From Bacteroidales bacterium (GTDB lineage: Bacteria > Bacteroidota > Bacteroidia > Bacteroidales > UBA932): a stretch of DNA of 64,000 bases. How positions within the stretch are numbered: the first letter of the stretch is position 1; each line of letters begins with the position of its first letter. The translations under genes and the position numbers were made by a program. The notes beneath the pieces are model-generated. The model did not search any database and was not told where the DNA came from. It saw only the letters and a program-made list of their open reading frames with translations. The DNA lies in the NCBI GenBank assembly GCA_015060385.1, contig SUYO01000004.1, forward strand, positions 62,001-126,000, written 5' to 3'. Below, one piece after another: positions 52,130 to 61,575 of the stretch.

Positions 52130-54469
52130 ATGGAAATCAGCATATCAGACGAGCTTAATTCGATAATCAATTATTCACGGGAGGAAGCGATGAGGACCGG
52201 AAGCTACGGAATAGCTCCCGACCACCTTTTCCTGGGCATACTCAGACACAGGGAAAACTCTGCTGTCGATGCCTTGATCGGCACCGGTGCGGCTGTCGAT
52301 GAACTCAAGCAGTTCATCGACAGCAGGATATTCACCAACGAGCATATCCCCTACTCCGACATCGACAAGGTAAGCTTCTCCAGAGGAACACAGAACGTGC
52401 TGAGCTTCACCATATTGGAAGCCACCAAGCTCAGGAGCCGGCAGGCTGCTTCGCAGCATCTTCTCCTTGCCCTCATGAGGGCGAACGGGTCGTACGGATG
52501 CTCATATCTGAACGATATCGGGATAGACTATGGAACCATATTCAGATACATGGACAGGAACTCGATGCTGGACAGGGGTCCTGAGCATGAAGAAGCCGGA
52601 AATGAAGATGAAGACAGCGTTCCTGAGATAAGGATAAGACAGGTATCGGAGACCGAGGAATCGAAGCCATCGCCTATCGAAGAATTCGGATATGACATCA
52701 CTCAGGCGGCAAGGGAAGGAAAGCTTGACCCTCTGGTAGGAAGAGAGGATGAAATCCAGCGCGTAATCCAGATTCTGGGAAGGAGGCGCAAGAACAATCC
52801 GATGCTAGTCGGAGATCCCGGCGTAGGAAAATCAGCCATAGTCGAAGGCATCGCAATAAAGATCGTAAACGGAGACATACCTCCGATACTTGCAGACAAA
52901 AGGCTCATCTCGCTTGACCTCGGTTCTATCGTTGCAGGAACGAAATACCGCGGCGACTTCGAGAAAAGGCTGAAGAACATCATAAACGAAGTGGCTTCAA
53001 GTCCTGATGTGATACTGTTCATAGACGAGTTCCACACCATTGTGGGAGCAGGAAATGCCTCGGGCAGCCTTGACGCGGCGAACATGCTCAAGCCGGCTCT
53101 GGCACGCGGAGAGATCCAGTGCATCGGAGCCACCACGATGGACGAGTTCAAGAAAAGCGTGGAGAAGGACGGAGCCCTTGACAGAAGGTTCCAGAAGATA
53201 GTCGTGGAACGCACGGACATCAGCCATTCGATCTCCATACTGACCAGACTCAAGACAAACTACGAGAAACATCATAATGTAATCTATACAGACGAGGCGA
53301 TTGAAGCATGCGTACGGATGTCCGAAAGATACATAACTGACAGATGCCTCCCGGACAAGGCGATAGATGCCATGGATGAAGCCGGTTCGAAGGTCCGCCT
53401 GAAGAATCCGAAGAAGACCGGAAAGGTCACGGCAGATGATGTGGCTGAGGTCATCTCAAAAATGACCGGCATACCGTCTGGAAGAGTGGCGGAGAACGAA
53501 AGCAGCCGTCTGCTGAAGATGCGCGATGTTCTCAGGAAAAGAATCATCGGGCAGGACGAGGCGATCGACAAGGTCGTACGGGCCATCCAGAGGAACAGGG
53601 CGGGAATCAAGGATCCCGGAAAGCCGATCGGCACCTTCATGTTCTTCGGTCCTACGGGAGTGGGAAAGACCCAGCTCGCGAAGTCTCTCGCCGAATATCT
53701 CTTTGATTCGGAAGACAATATGATAAGGCTTGACATGAGCGAATACATGGAGAAGTTCAATGTCTCAAGGCTCATCGGTGCCCCTCCAGGCTACGTCGGA
53801 TTCGAAGAGGGAGGACAGCTCAGCGAAAGAGTCAGGCGCAAGCCATACTGCGTCGTTCTGCTGGACGAGATAGAGAAGGCCCATCCTGACGTATTCAACC
53901 TTCTCCTTCAGATAATGGATGAAGGAAGACTTACTGACAGTACAGGAAGAACCATCAGCTTCAGAAACACCATTGTCATAATGACATCCAATGTCGGAAG
54001 CAAAGAGCTTGAGGAGTACGGAAGCGGTGTAGGATTCAGCACTTCCAGCAGAAATGTCGAGGGAAACAGGAAATCAGTCGTGGAAAAGGCTGTCAGAAAG
54101 GCTTTCCCGCCGGAATTCATCAACAGGGTGGACGAACAGGTATTCTTCAACCATCTGGAAAGGGAAGCTCTGGAAAAGATCATAGACATAGAACTCAAGG
54201 GACTGAAGTCCAGAGTGAAGGAGGCCGGATTCGACCTTACTGTCACAGCTTCTGCAAAGAGGTTTGTTGCCGAAGCCGGTTATGATCCGAATTACGGGGC
54301 AAGGCCTCTCAAGCGGGCGATACAGAGATTCATCGAGGACCCTGTCTCTGAAAGGATAATAACAGAAAGAATGTCAGGTGGAAGAAGGACGGAAGGCAAG
54401 CTTCGCGTAAGTCTAGACAAGGCTGACTCCTGTAAGCTCCAGGTCCATTTCATTGATCATGTCGAGTAA
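52130..54469 (+). CDS. clpC: ClpA/ClpC-type AAA+ unfoldase without a middle domain
   Basis: A 779-residue Hsp100 protein with an N-terminal double Clp_N domain (about 5-145), a linker, AAA domain 1 (Walker A GDPGVGKS 229-235, Walker B VILFIDEFHTIVGAG) and AAA domain 2 (Walker A GPTGVGKT 507-514, VVLLDEIEKAHPDV). GVGFSTSS after domain 2 may be the ClpP-docking loop. Where ClpC has its coiled-coil middle domain, only KNPKKTGK separates AGSKVRL from VTADDVAEVISKMTGIP, so the architecture is ClpA-like while sequence motifs are ClpC-like. It should feed unfolded proteins to ClpP; no adaptor gene is next to it. Confidence 0.92.
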   Translation: MEISISDELNSIINYSREEAMRTGSYGIAPDHLFLGILRHRENSAVDALIGTGAAVDELKQFIDSRIFTNEHIPYSDIDKVSFSRGTQNVLSFTILEATKLRSRQAASQHLLLALMRANGSYGCSYLNDIGIDYGTIFRYMDRNSMLDRGPEHEEAGNEDEDSVPEIRIRQVSETEESKPSPIEEFGYDITQAAREGKLDPLVGREDEIQRVIQILGRRRKNNPMLVGDPGVGKSAIVEGIAIKIVNGDIPPILADKRLISLDLGSIVAGTKYRGDFEKRLKNIINEVASSPDVILFIDEFHTIVGAGNASGSLDAANMLKPALARGEIQCIGATTMDEFKKSVEKDGALDRRFQKIVVERTDISHSISILTRLKTNYEKHHNVIYTDEAIEACVRMSERYITDRCLPDKAIDAMDEAGSKVRLKNPKKTGKVTADDVAEVISKMTGIPSGRVAENESSRLLKMRDVLRKRIIGQDEAIDKVVRAIQRNRAGIKDPGKPIGTFMFFGPTGVGKTQLAKSLAEYLFDSEDNMIRLDMSEYMEKFNVSRLIGAPPGYVGFEEGGQLSERVRRKPYCVVLLDEIEKAHPDVFNLLLQIMDEGRLTDSTGRTISFRNTIVIMTSNVGSKELEEYGSGVGFSTSSRNVEGNRKSVVEKAVRKAFPPEFINRVDEQVFFNHLEREALEKIIDIELKGLKSRVKEAGFDLTVTASAKRFVAEAGYDPNYGARPLKRAIQRFIEDPVSERIITERMSGGRRTEGKLRVSLDKADSCKLQVHFIDHVE

Positions 54470-54541
54470 GGTCATGTATGAATCCTCAGATGCGATGATC
54501 GAGCTGATGTAAGCGAATGTGTTGTCGGTATTCATATGCAT
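54413..54541 (-). CDS. Possible 42-aa acidic protein overlapping the clpC 3' end
   Basis: Reads MHMNTDNTFAYISSIIASED then SYMTLLDMINEMDLELTGVSLV. Net acidic, amphipathic, codon use like the host. A TACCTTTG -7 element lies 19 bp upstream, the usual distance. The last 57 bp are antisense to clpC. It could be a real small gene convergent with clpC, or a chance frame. No homologue is recognised. Confidence 0.4.
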   Translation of the reverse strand: MHMNTDNTFAYISSIIASEDSYMTLLDMINEMDLELTGVSLV

Positions 54542-54560
54542 TCCATTTTGTTTGTTGATG

Positions 54561-54568
54561 CAAAGGTA
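54561..54568 (-). promoter_or_regulatory. -7 element facing the clpC 3' end
   Basis: TACCTTTG on the minus strand in the clpC-gph gap, correctly placed for the 42-aa frame. No canonical -33 element. Confidence 0.4.
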
Positions 54569-54608
54569 AACCCACAATGTGCCAACCCATAGCACAACCA
54601 GAAAATTT

Positions 54609-55271
54609 ATGACAAAACTTGTGATTTTTGACCTTGACGGAACCCTGATCGACACGATCGAGGACATAGCCGGAGCGTGTAATCATGCTCTTGAAGCATG
54701 CGGATGTCCCCCAAGACGGCTGGACGAGTACAACATGCTTGTAGGAAGGGGAATATTCAACCTGTTCAGAGGTGCCCTGCCTGAGGACAGACGCAGCGAG
54801 GAAATGGTCAGAAAGATGCACAGCCATTTCGTACCATATTACAACGAACACATATGTGACAGGACGAGTCCGTACCCGGGAATCCGCGAAATGCTGGAGG
54901 CCCTTTCACAGGAGGGAATAAGATTTGCAGTCGCTTCCAACAAATATCAGGAAGGTACCGAAACACTGATCAGACTGCTGTTCGGCGAGCATGAATTCGT
55001 CAGCATTCTGGGTCAGAGGGACGGCAAGCCCATCAAGCCTGATCCTGAAATCGTATTGGAAGCCATGGAGGCAATGGGAGACGTCAGAAAGGATGAAGTC
55101 GTCTATTGCGGCGATTCAGATGTAGACATGCAGACCGGCATCAATGCCGGGGTAAGGACGGTGGGAGTCACATGGGGATTCAGGACAAGGGAAGAACTGG
55201 CATCATATTCACCATGGATGCTGGCAGACCATCCTGCTGACATAACGAAAGCAATTTTATCAGAATCATAG
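54609..55271 (+). CDS. gph: HAD hydrolase, phosphoglycolate phosphatase-like
   Basis: A 220-residue cytoplasmic HAD phosphatase. Motif I FDLDGTLIDT (nucleophile and acid/base Asp), motif II VASNK, motif III KPIKPDP, motif IV YCGDSDVDMQTG, and an all-helical cap between. The sequence pattern is that of Gph (2-phosphoglycolate phosphatase), although substrate range in this family is broad. It precedes the AI-2E family gene by 11 bp and is probably in the same operon. The start at MTKLVIFDLDG is chosen by homology. Confidence 0.88.
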   Translation: MTKLVIFDLDGTLIDTIEDIAGACNHALEACGCPPRRLDEYNMLVGRGIFNLFRGALPEDRRSEEMVRKMHSHFVPYYNEHICDRTSPYPGIREMLEALSQEGIRFAVASNKYQEGTETLIRLLFGEHEFVSILGQRDGKPIKPDPEIVLEAMEAMGDVRKDEVVYCGDSDVDMQTGINAGVRTVGVTWGFRTREELASYSPWMLADHPADITKAILSES

Positions 55272-55282
55272 TACAGGAAGAT

Positions 55283-56446
55283 ATGGAACATGACAGAAAA
55301 TACACCGAGCGACTGGCCAAGTCAATCCTTGCAGCTGCAGGAATTGCAATAATCGCAGCCTTATGCTGGTATTTCAGAAGCGTACTTGCCTACATTCTCG
55401 TTGCTGTAGTCATTTCACTCATAGCGAAACCTCTGATGACTCTGCTCCAGAAGATCAGCATCAAGGGAAGAAAGGCTCCTGACTGGCTTCTGGCGGCATT
55501 TTCACTAGTAGCGGTCATGGGAGTGCTTGCCTCAGTCATCACAATGGCAGTCCCTATCGTCAGCGGCATAGTCAAGGATATATCTATGTTGAACATAGAG
55601 AACAGCGTACGCGGAATAGCCGTGCCTCTTGCTGAATTCAATGATTTTCTCAGGACTTCATTCCCACAATTAGGAGAAAACTTCAGGATTGAGGTTACCG
55701 TTTTCAACGAGATCCAGAAGATGTTCGACGTATCGGTCTTCTCTTCTGTAATAGGATCGGCTGCATCATTCCTGACAAGCCTTGGAATCGCCCTTTTCTC
55801 TGTCATCTTCATCGGTTTCTTCTTCATAAAGGATGACGGTCTGTTCACAAAGATAGTATGTGCCCTGGTACCGGACAAGCACGAAGAGACTACAGAGAAG
55901 GCCATCTCCGACATAGGTCATCTGCTTTCAAGATATTTCATAGGAATCCTCCTTGAGGTCATCGGAGTGGCACTCATCAACTTCCTCGGCCTGCTGCTGG
56001 TAGCAAGACTGGGATTCAACGCGGCGATAGGAATCGCAGTCCTAACAGGAATATTCAACGTCATTCCGTACGTGGGTCCTCTTCTGGGAGGTGCACTCGG
56101 TACCGTTCTCGGACTTCTCCTCAAATACACCAGCGTCTCGCCTATCGGACTGGATGTTAACTTCTGGGTATTCGCAGCCATACTTGTAGCAATCTTCTGC
56201 TTCACACAGCTGGTGGATAATTTCGTATATCAGCCTCTGATATATTCGACAAGCATAAAGTCCACACCTCTCGAAATATTCATAGTCCTCCTTATCGTAG
56301 GCCATATCGGAGGACCGCTGGCAATGATCATAGCCATCCCTTGCTATACCGTGGTACGAGTGATAGCATTCCGCTTCTTCGGGCACGTAAAGGCAATCCG
56401 AAGGCTTATCCCATCTGAAAAACTGATTACAAACGACAACGACTGA
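55283..56446 (+). CDS. AI-2E family (PerM-like) transporter
   Basis: A 387-residue membrane protein with eight or so helices and a periplasmic loop after the third (about 100-150). The family block GIAVLTGIFNVIPYVGPLLGG near residue 250 and VDNFVYQPLIYSTSIKSTPL are characteristic. Members are variously described as autoinducer-2 exporters or Na+/H+ antiporters, so the substrate is not assigned. It lies between gph and an alpha/beta hydrolase gene with very short gaps (11 and 2 bp). Confidence 0.9.
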   Translation: MEHDRKYTERLAKSILAAAGIAIIAALCWYFRSVLAYILVAVVISLIAKPLMTLLQKISIKGRKAPDWLLAAFSLVAVMGVLASVITMAVPIVSGIVKDISMLNIENSVRGIAVPLAEFNDFLRTSFPQLGENFRIEVTVFNEIQKMFDVSVFSSVIGSAASFLTSLGIALFSVIFIGFFFIKDDGLFTKIVCALVPDKHEETTEKAISDIGHLLSRYFIGILLEVIGVALINFLGLLLVARLGFNAAIGIAVLTGIFNVIPYVGPLLGGALGTVLGLLLKYTSVSPIGLDVNFWVFAAILVAIFCFTQLVDNFVYQPLIYSTSIKSTPLEIFIVLLIVGHIGGPLAMIIAIPCYTVVRVIAFRFFGHVKAIRRLIPSEKLITNDND

Positions 56447-56448
56447 AC

Positions 56449-57393
56449 ATGAAACATATATTCCTTGCCATAGCTGCACTGACCGCCATATGCATGGGAG
56501 CATCAGCGCAGGACAATTTCCTTTCACCTGACGGCACATACATGTATGAGCGCAGGGACACATGCGACCTTTTCATGGATGTATACAATCCTGCCAAGGG
56601 AAGCGAGCAGACGTTCATGGGAGTAAGCAAACCCACGGTCCTGTTCATGTTCGGCGGAGGATTCATACAGGGAACCAGAGACGACAAGAGCTACAATTCA
56701 TGGTTCAGGATGCTGACGGAAAACGGATACAGGGTGATCTCCATCGACTACCGTCTGGGGCTCAAGGGAGCCACAAAGGTAGGAGTAGCTCAAGTGAATC
56801 TGCTCGACAAGGCCATCCATATGGCTGTCGAAGACCTTTTCTGTGCGACGAACTTCATAATCGACAACGCCGACCAGCTCGGAGTGGATCCTTCAGCGAT
56901 CGTCATCAGCGGCTCGTCCGCAGGAGCAATCAGCGTGATGCAGGCGGAATATGAGATAGCCAACAGGACTTCATGGGCTTCCGTACTGCCCCAGGGTTTC
57001 AACTACGCAGGTGTAATGTCATTCTCCGGTGCCATACTTTCAAGAAAAGGCAAGGTGAAGTACCAGACAGCTCCATGTCCTACTATGATGCTCCACGGAA
57101 CCGCAGACAAACTTGTTCCATACAAGCAGATAGCCTTCTTCAATCTCGGATTCTTCGGAGGTGGAAAGCTTGTGAAAAGATTCCAGAAGTTCGGATACGA
57201 CTACAACATGTACCATTTCGTCGACTACGGACATGAGATCGCCGGATCGATGTACTCCACCCTTGACCTCCAGCTCGACTTCCTCGAAAAGAACGTGATG
57301 CAGGGCAATAAAAGAATCATCGAGGCCTGGATATCAGACCCCGATGTATGGAAAGGTTCTGGACCTCAGTCCCGCAAGGAACTTTATAACTGA
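56449..57393 (+). CDS. Exported alpha/beta hydrolase (carboxylesterase-like)
   Basis: A 314-residue protein with a signal peptide (about 1-21, MGASAQ). Oxyanion-hole motif FMFGGGFIQGTRDD, nucleophile elbow SGSSAGAI, acid-bearing MLHGTADKLVPY and His in DYGHEIAG complete a catalytic triad. The layout matches the BD-FAE/esterase-lipase group. The natural ester is unknown. It is third in a probable operon after gph and the AI-2E family gene. Confidence 0.88.
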   Translation: MKHIFLAIAALTAICMGASAQDNFLSPDGTYMYERRDTCDLFMDVYNPAKGSEQTFMGVSKPTVLFMFGGGFIQGTRDDKSYNSWFRMLTENGYRVISIDYRLGLKGATKVGVAQVNLLDKAIHMAVEDLFCATNFIIDNADQLGVDPSAIVISGSSAGAISVMQAEYEIANRTSWASVLPQGFNYAGVMSFSGAILSRKGKVKYQTAPCPTMMLHGTADKLVPYKQIAFFNLGFFGGGKLVKRFQKFGYDYNMYHFVDYGHEIAGSMYSTLDLQLDFLEKNVMQGNKRIIEAWISDPDVWKGSGPQSRKELYN

Positions 57394-57396
57394 TCC

Positions 57397-58296
57397 CTAT
57401 TCTGCGAGCTTGTCGAGGCAGAGTTCGATGAGCTTGCGGACCTGAGGCTTGTAGTCAGGGTTTGAGGCCTTGTGGTGGCGATGGGCGATTATGCAGCATA
57501 TCGTTCCTGCATTATGTCCCAGATGGGCCGCGATTCCGGCGATCGCCGAACCTTCCATCTCGAAGTTGGTCACCTTCAGGTCGCCGAAACGGAAACTCTC
57601 GAACCTGTCCACCATGTCAGGCATAGCCAGAGGCATGCGGAGAACACGGCCCTGAGGTCCGTAGAAACCTGATGCTGCTATGGTCATGCCGGGATATGTA
57701 CAGTCACGGAACTTCTCACTCATCTTTTCCCCTGCCTTTACGAAATACGGGTCAGGAAGATGGCAGTTCCATCCAGTATGGTTCTTGAAGGCTTCTTCGA
57801 TATCAGTCATTGCGATCTTTTCCCTGCCGGCATACCAATTCAGAAGACCGTCGCATCCAACCGAAATATGCGAGAAGACAAAGCCTCCGAGAGGAATTTC
57901 AGGCTGGATAGCTCCAGAAGTTCCGATGCGGAGGATATTCAAGGTGCGATGCTCCGGCTTGACCTCACGGGTCTCGAAGTCAATATTTGCCAATGCATCC
58001 AGCTCATTCATCACTATATCGATATTGTCGGTTCCGATACCTGTCGAGAGAGCTGTCATACGTACTCCCTTGTATTTTCCTGTAACGGACACGAATTCCC
58101 TGGACTCATGTCTGAACTCCTTTTCGTCGAAATACTCCGCAATCATGTCGACACGGCCCGGGTCACCGACAAGGATGACATTGTCTGCAAGTTCCTCAGG
58201 ACGGAGGTGAAGATGGAACACCGATCCGTCACCGTTGATTATAAGTTCTGATTCTGCGATTCTCATATTCTTCAGCATTAGTTCTTTATTCAACAT
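57397..58296 (-). CDS. Nucleoside phosphorylase, uridine phosphorylase-like
   Basis: A 299-residue PNP/UDP-family enzyme. Phosphate-binding VILVGDPGRVDMIAEYF, GIGTDNIDIVMNEL, RIGTSGAIQPEIPLGG and the nucleoside-binding NFEMEGSAIAGIAAHLGH. It cleaves nucleosides with phosphate in the cytoplasm. Uridine is the best guess from the EMEGSA context, but purine nucleosides are not excluded. Possible starts are 58296 or the Met 10 codons later. Confidence 0.88.
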   Translation of the reverse strand: MLNKELMLKNMRIAESELIINGDGSVFHLHLRPEELADNVILVGDPGRVDMIAEYFDEKEFRHESREFVSVTGKYKGVRMTALSTGIGTDNIDIVMNELDALANIDFETREVKPEHRTLNILRIGTSGAIQPEIPLGGFVFSHISVGCDGLLNWYAGREKIAMTDIEEAFKNHTGWNCHLPDPYFVKAGEKMSEKFRDCTYPGMTIAASGFYGPQGRVLRMPLAMPDMVDRFESFRFGDLKVTNFEMEGSAIAGIAAHLGHNAGTICCIIAHRHHKASNPDYKPQVRKLIELCLDKLAE

Positions 58297-58363
58297 TATT
58301 ATCTATACATTCCGTTGTTCAATGTCGTACATGAATATCAATGCATGTCCGCCAAACTTCTTC

Positions 58364-58371
58364 CAAATTTA
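58364..58371 (-). promoter_or_regulatory. -7 element of the nucleoside phosphorylase gene
   Basis: TAAATTTG on the minus strand, 67 bp before the start. Confidence 0.45.
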
Positions 58372-58392
58372 GTTTTTTCCTGCGAAATTTCC

Positions 58393-58400
58393 TACTTTTG
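58393..58400 (+). promoter_or_regulatory. -7 element of the DUF4293 gene
   Basis: TACTTTTG, 26 bp before the ATG at 58427. Confidence 0.5.
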
Positions 58401-58426
58401 TGCCAAAGACATAAACACAACCTATC

Positions 58427-58855
58427 ATGTGGCAAAGAATTCAGACCCTGTATCTCGGCATATCCACCGCACTCATGTTTTCAATGTTCTTCTGTGATTT
58501 CGCGACCATAGCAGGTCCCGAAGGCACTGAAATCGCAATTGCGTACAGGGAAAAACTATCATACCTGTCACTTATGATAATGCTTATTACGGCACATATC
58601 GCTTCAGTGGCAAGCTTCAAGACCTTCTTCCTGCAGGCACGCATAAGCATTATCGCAGCACTCCTTGCTTTCGGATTCCAGATATGGCTGGGAATAGACA
58701 TTGTCAGAAACCTCAACGACATGGCATTCTCGTTCACAGCCCTCTTCCCTCTTGCGGCAGGAGTACTGGACATCATGGCAGCGAAACGTTCCATGGTCGA
58801 TGAAATGACCGTCCAGGCTGTAAAGAGTGCAAGAAAGAGCCGCAGACGCAGATAA
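58427..58855 (+). CDS. DUF4293 family membrane protein
   Basis: A 142-residue protein with four membrane helices and a very basic tail (SARKSRRRR). The opening MWQRIQTLYLGISTALMFSM is the typical DUF4293 start. The family is found mainly in Bacteroidota and has no known function. Convergent with fabF, 4 bp apart. Confidence 0.85.
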   Translation: MWQRIQTLYLGISTALMFSMFFCDFATIAGPEGTEIAIAYREKLSYLSLMIMLITAHIASVASFKTFFLQARISIIAALLAFGFQIWLGIDIVRNLNDMAFSFTALFPLAAGVLDIMAAKRSMVDEMTVQAVKSARKSRRRR

Positions 58856-58859
58856 CAGA

Positions 58860-60110
58860 TCAGACCTTATATTTTCTGAAGGCCACGCATCCGTTGTGTC
58901 CGCCGAATCCGAGAGAATCGGATATGGCTATGGTCAGAGGAGCCTTCACCGGAATGTCCGGCGTATAATCCAGATCACACTCGGGATCCGCTTCATCAAG
59001 ATTTATGGTAGGAGGCACAATGCCGTTCTTCAATGCGAGTACGGAAGCGACCGCCTCAACCGCACCGGCTGCCCCCAGCAGATGACCGGTAGCACCCTTT
59101 GTAGAGCTTATATGAGCCTTGTATGCATCCTCGCCCAGGGCCAGTTTGAAGGCAAGGGTTTCTGCCGGATCGTTCAGGGCAGTACCTGTTCCATGGGCAT
59201 TTATATACAGGACATCATCAGAACCATATCCAGCCTCATCAAGGGCCTGACGTATTGCCGCAGCCTGGGTCGTACCGTCCGGACGCGGGGCGGTGACATG
59301 GTATGCGTCACAGGTATTTCCATATCCGCACACCTCCGCCAGGATTTCCGCTCCGCGCGCGATGGCATGTTCATATTCCTCAAGCATGAGCATGGCCGCA
59401 CCCTCCGCCAGCACGAAGCCTCCCCTGTTCCTGTTGAACGGCAAGGAAGCGTATTTGGGATCCTCCGATCTCGACAAAGCCTTGGCATTGGCAAAGCCGG
59501 CGACAGCCAGAGGGATGACGGCGGCCTCCGAGCCGCCGGCGATTATGGCATCGGCATAACCGTGCCTTATGGCACGATAAGCCTCGCCGATGGCGTGGGT
59601 CGAAGTGGCACAGGCAGTCACGACCGGAAGGCATGGGCCATACGCCTTGTTGCGGATCGCGATGTTTCCAGCCGCAATGTTCGCTATCATCGTGGGAATG
59701 AAAAGCGGCGACACCCACCTGGCTCCTTCCGTCAGTATCTTCTCCGTTTCACGCACCTGAGTGGCAAAACCGCCTATACCTGAACCGACATAGACTCCAT
59801 AACGGAACGGATCGATGTTTCCCCCTTCCGAAGAATCCAGCCCAGACTCACGGACAGCCTGCCATGCGGCTGCAACTGCAAATGTAGTGAACCGGTCCTG
59901 CTTTCTTGCAAAAGGAGCTTCTATCTCATAATCTGCAGGATTGAAGTCTCTGACCTCACCGGCGATCTTTACCGGAAGGTCGTCTGTAGGGATGGAACGT
60001 ATGAAATCAATGCCGCATACTCCGGCAAGCAGGCTGTCCCAATATGTCTTCACGTCGTTTCCGACAGGACTGATGACACCTGTACCTGTAACAACTACTC
60101 TTTTATTCAT
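58860..60110 (-). CDS. fabF: 3-oxoacyl-ACP synthase II
   Basis: A 416-residue condensing enzyme of fatty acid elongation. Cys-His-His triad: C167 in VTACATSTHAIGEA, His in YINAHGTGTALND, His in KGATGHLLGAAGAVEA. The C-terminal NSLGFGGHN-type motif is SDSLGFGGHNGC. No acyl carrier protein gene sits beside it here, so it may be a second FabF copy or part of a dispersed set. Confidence 0.94.
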   Translation of the reverse strand: MNKRVVVTGTGVISPVGNDVKTYWDSLLAGVCGIDFIRSIPTDDLPVKIAGEVRDFNPADYEIEAPFARKQDRFTTFAVAAAWQAVRESGLDSSEGGNIDPFRYGVYVGSGIGGFATQVRETEKILTEGARWVSPLFIPTMIANIAAGNIAIRNKAYGPCLPVVTACATSTHAIGEAYRAIRHGYADAIIAGGSEAAVIPLAVAGFANAKALSRSEDPKYASLPFNRNRGGFVLAEGAAMLMLEEYEHAIARGAEILAEVCGYGNTCDAYHVTAPRPDGTTQAAAIRQALDEAGYGSDDVLYINAHGTGTALNDPAETLAFKLALGEDAYKAHISSTKGATGHLLGAAGAVEAVASVLALKNGIVPPTINLDEADPECDLDYTPDIPVKAPLTIAISDSLGFGGHNGCVAFRKYKV

Positions 60111-60168
60111 GACCCTTCCTAAGCATAATTCTTACCAAAGACAAACTACAAATTTAAAATATTTTATT

Positions 60169-60176
60169 TACTTTTG
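60169..60176 (+). promoter_or_regulatory. -7 element of the LytTR regulator gene
   Basis: TACTTTTG, 23 bp before the ATG at 60200. Confidence 0.5.
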
Positions 60177-60199
60177 CTCTACTAAACCTAAATCGTAAG

Positions 60200-61093
60200 A
60201 TGATTCTTGACAAGAAACTCCCGAAATATCTTCTGGGAAAGTATCAGCTCATAGGCACAGTCACCTTTTCTGTGCTTTTTGCTGTGGTCTTCCTCAACAT
60301 ATACATTCCGTTTTCAGATACTGCATGGTTCGGTCTAGGCGATTCAATCATGTTCATCTACACTCTGGTCTTCATAGCCGTCTCGATACTCATACTCATA
60401 TGCAGCAGGCTGCTCATGTACAAGTCAAAAGGTTTTCATGAGATGACGTATCTCGCCTACATCATATGGTGCCTCATCGAGATTGTGACAATCTGCGGAT
60501 TCTACACATGGTTCACCACTGACATTACCACAGCAGATCACGGTAAGGACTGGGAGGTGTTCCTCAAGGCCCTGCGGAACGGTTCCATCGCTCTCGGACT
60601 CCCGTACCTGATTTCAGGCATGTACTTCGCAATCATAGACAAGAACAACACCATCAGGCTGATGAACTACGAGAATGTTGTGACAGACGAGCCTGTGCGT
60701 CCTGACTCACAGAAACAGAAGATCACGCTTTTCGACAACAGCGGAACGCTGAAACTGTCCTTGAATCCGGAAAACCTTTACTACATAGAGTCAGATGACA
60801 ATTACATAAAGGTCTGGTATACCGACAGCAAGGGAGATCTGAAACAATACATGCTGAGATGCCGTCTCAAGACAGTAGAAGAGAGCTTCAAGGGAAGCTC
60901 TCTGGTAAGGTGTCACAGGAAATATATCGTGAATCTCAACAAGGTAAGCATGCTGAGAAAGGAAAGTGACGGATACGTGCTGGATCTGGCCAACGAGGAT
61001 ATCCCGCCTATCTCGGTTACAAAGACCTACACAGACGCCATCCTCAGCCACTTCACAGAACAGTCTCCGCTGCTCGAACCGATGGAAGACTAA
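60200..61093 (+). CDS. Membrane-anchored LytTR transcription regulator
   Basis: A 297-residue protein with four membrane helices (about 18-40, 48-72, 84-108, 130-150) and a C-terminal LytTR DNA-binding domain (about 180-285, LYYIESDDNYIKVWYTDSKG, LVRCHRKYIVNLNKVSML). There is no receiver domain, so the membrane part probably senses the signal directly. Targets unknown. Its stop overlaps the convergent lipoprotein gene by 4 bp. Confidence 0.9.
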   Translation: MILDKKLPKYLLGKYQLIGTVTFSVLFAVVFLNIYIPFSDTAWFGLGDSIMFIYTLVFIAVSILILICSRLLMYKSKGFHEMTYLAYIIWCLIEIVTICGFYTWFTTDITTADHGKDWEVFLKALRNGSIALGLPYLISGMYFAIIDKNNTIRLMNYENVVTDEPVRPDSQKQKITLFDNSGTLKLSLNPENLYYIESDDNYIKVWYTDSKGDLKQYMLRCRLKTVEESFKGSSLVRCHRKYIVNLNKVSMLRKESDGYVLDLANEDIPPISVTKTYTDAILSHFTEQSPLLEPMED

Positions 61094-61575
61094 TCTTCTG
61101 CCGGCGCAACAGGGATGGACTCCACTCTATGGAAGACCTGAAGGAAAGTATTGTCATCCTTGGCAAGCCATACCATCTCGTCTGCAGTAAGACTCCTGAC
61201 CACATAACGATGGGCCCAGTCGCCGCCGTCATGGTCATAGCTTCCGCGGATTATAGCTCCAAGTTCAGGATCGGTCTCGATGTAGTATGAGCCTGTAACC
61301 ACATGAGGGACATTGCTGAAGCTGTCAAGGTTCTGATACATGGTATATGTCCTGTCGTTTCGTACGATATCAAGATATACATATGTGCCTTCAGCCAGCC
61401 CGGCTTCGTTCCACTGAATGAGTTCCCACTGGCCAGAAATATTGTTGGCATTGACCTCCAGCTGAGGTTCAGGATCCGACTCAGTGATTATCACATCGCA
61501 GGAAACTGCAAGTAATGCGGCTGCCGACAGCGCCGCCAGCATCATTGTCTTTACTATATTCATAATCAATTTCAT
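61090..61575 (-). CDS. Lipocalin-like lipoprotein, function unknown
   Basis: A 161-residue lipoprotein with lipobox LLAVSC (Cys26). The mature part opens with ISGQWELIQWNEAGLAEGTY, a pattern common in lipocalin-like domains of Bacteroidota, followed by alternating beta-strand sequence. It overlaps the DUF1573 stop by one base, so it belongs to the minus-strand operon with the DUF1573 protein and the subtilase. Confidence 0.7.
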   Translation of the reverse strand: MKLIMNIVKTMMLAALSAAALLAVSCDVIITESDPEPQLEVNANNISGQWELIQWNEAGLAEGTYVYLDIVRNDRTYTMYQNLDSFSNVPHVVTGSYYIETDPELGAIIRGSYDHDGGDWAHRYVVRSLTADEMVWLAKDDNTFLQVFHRVESIPVAPAED

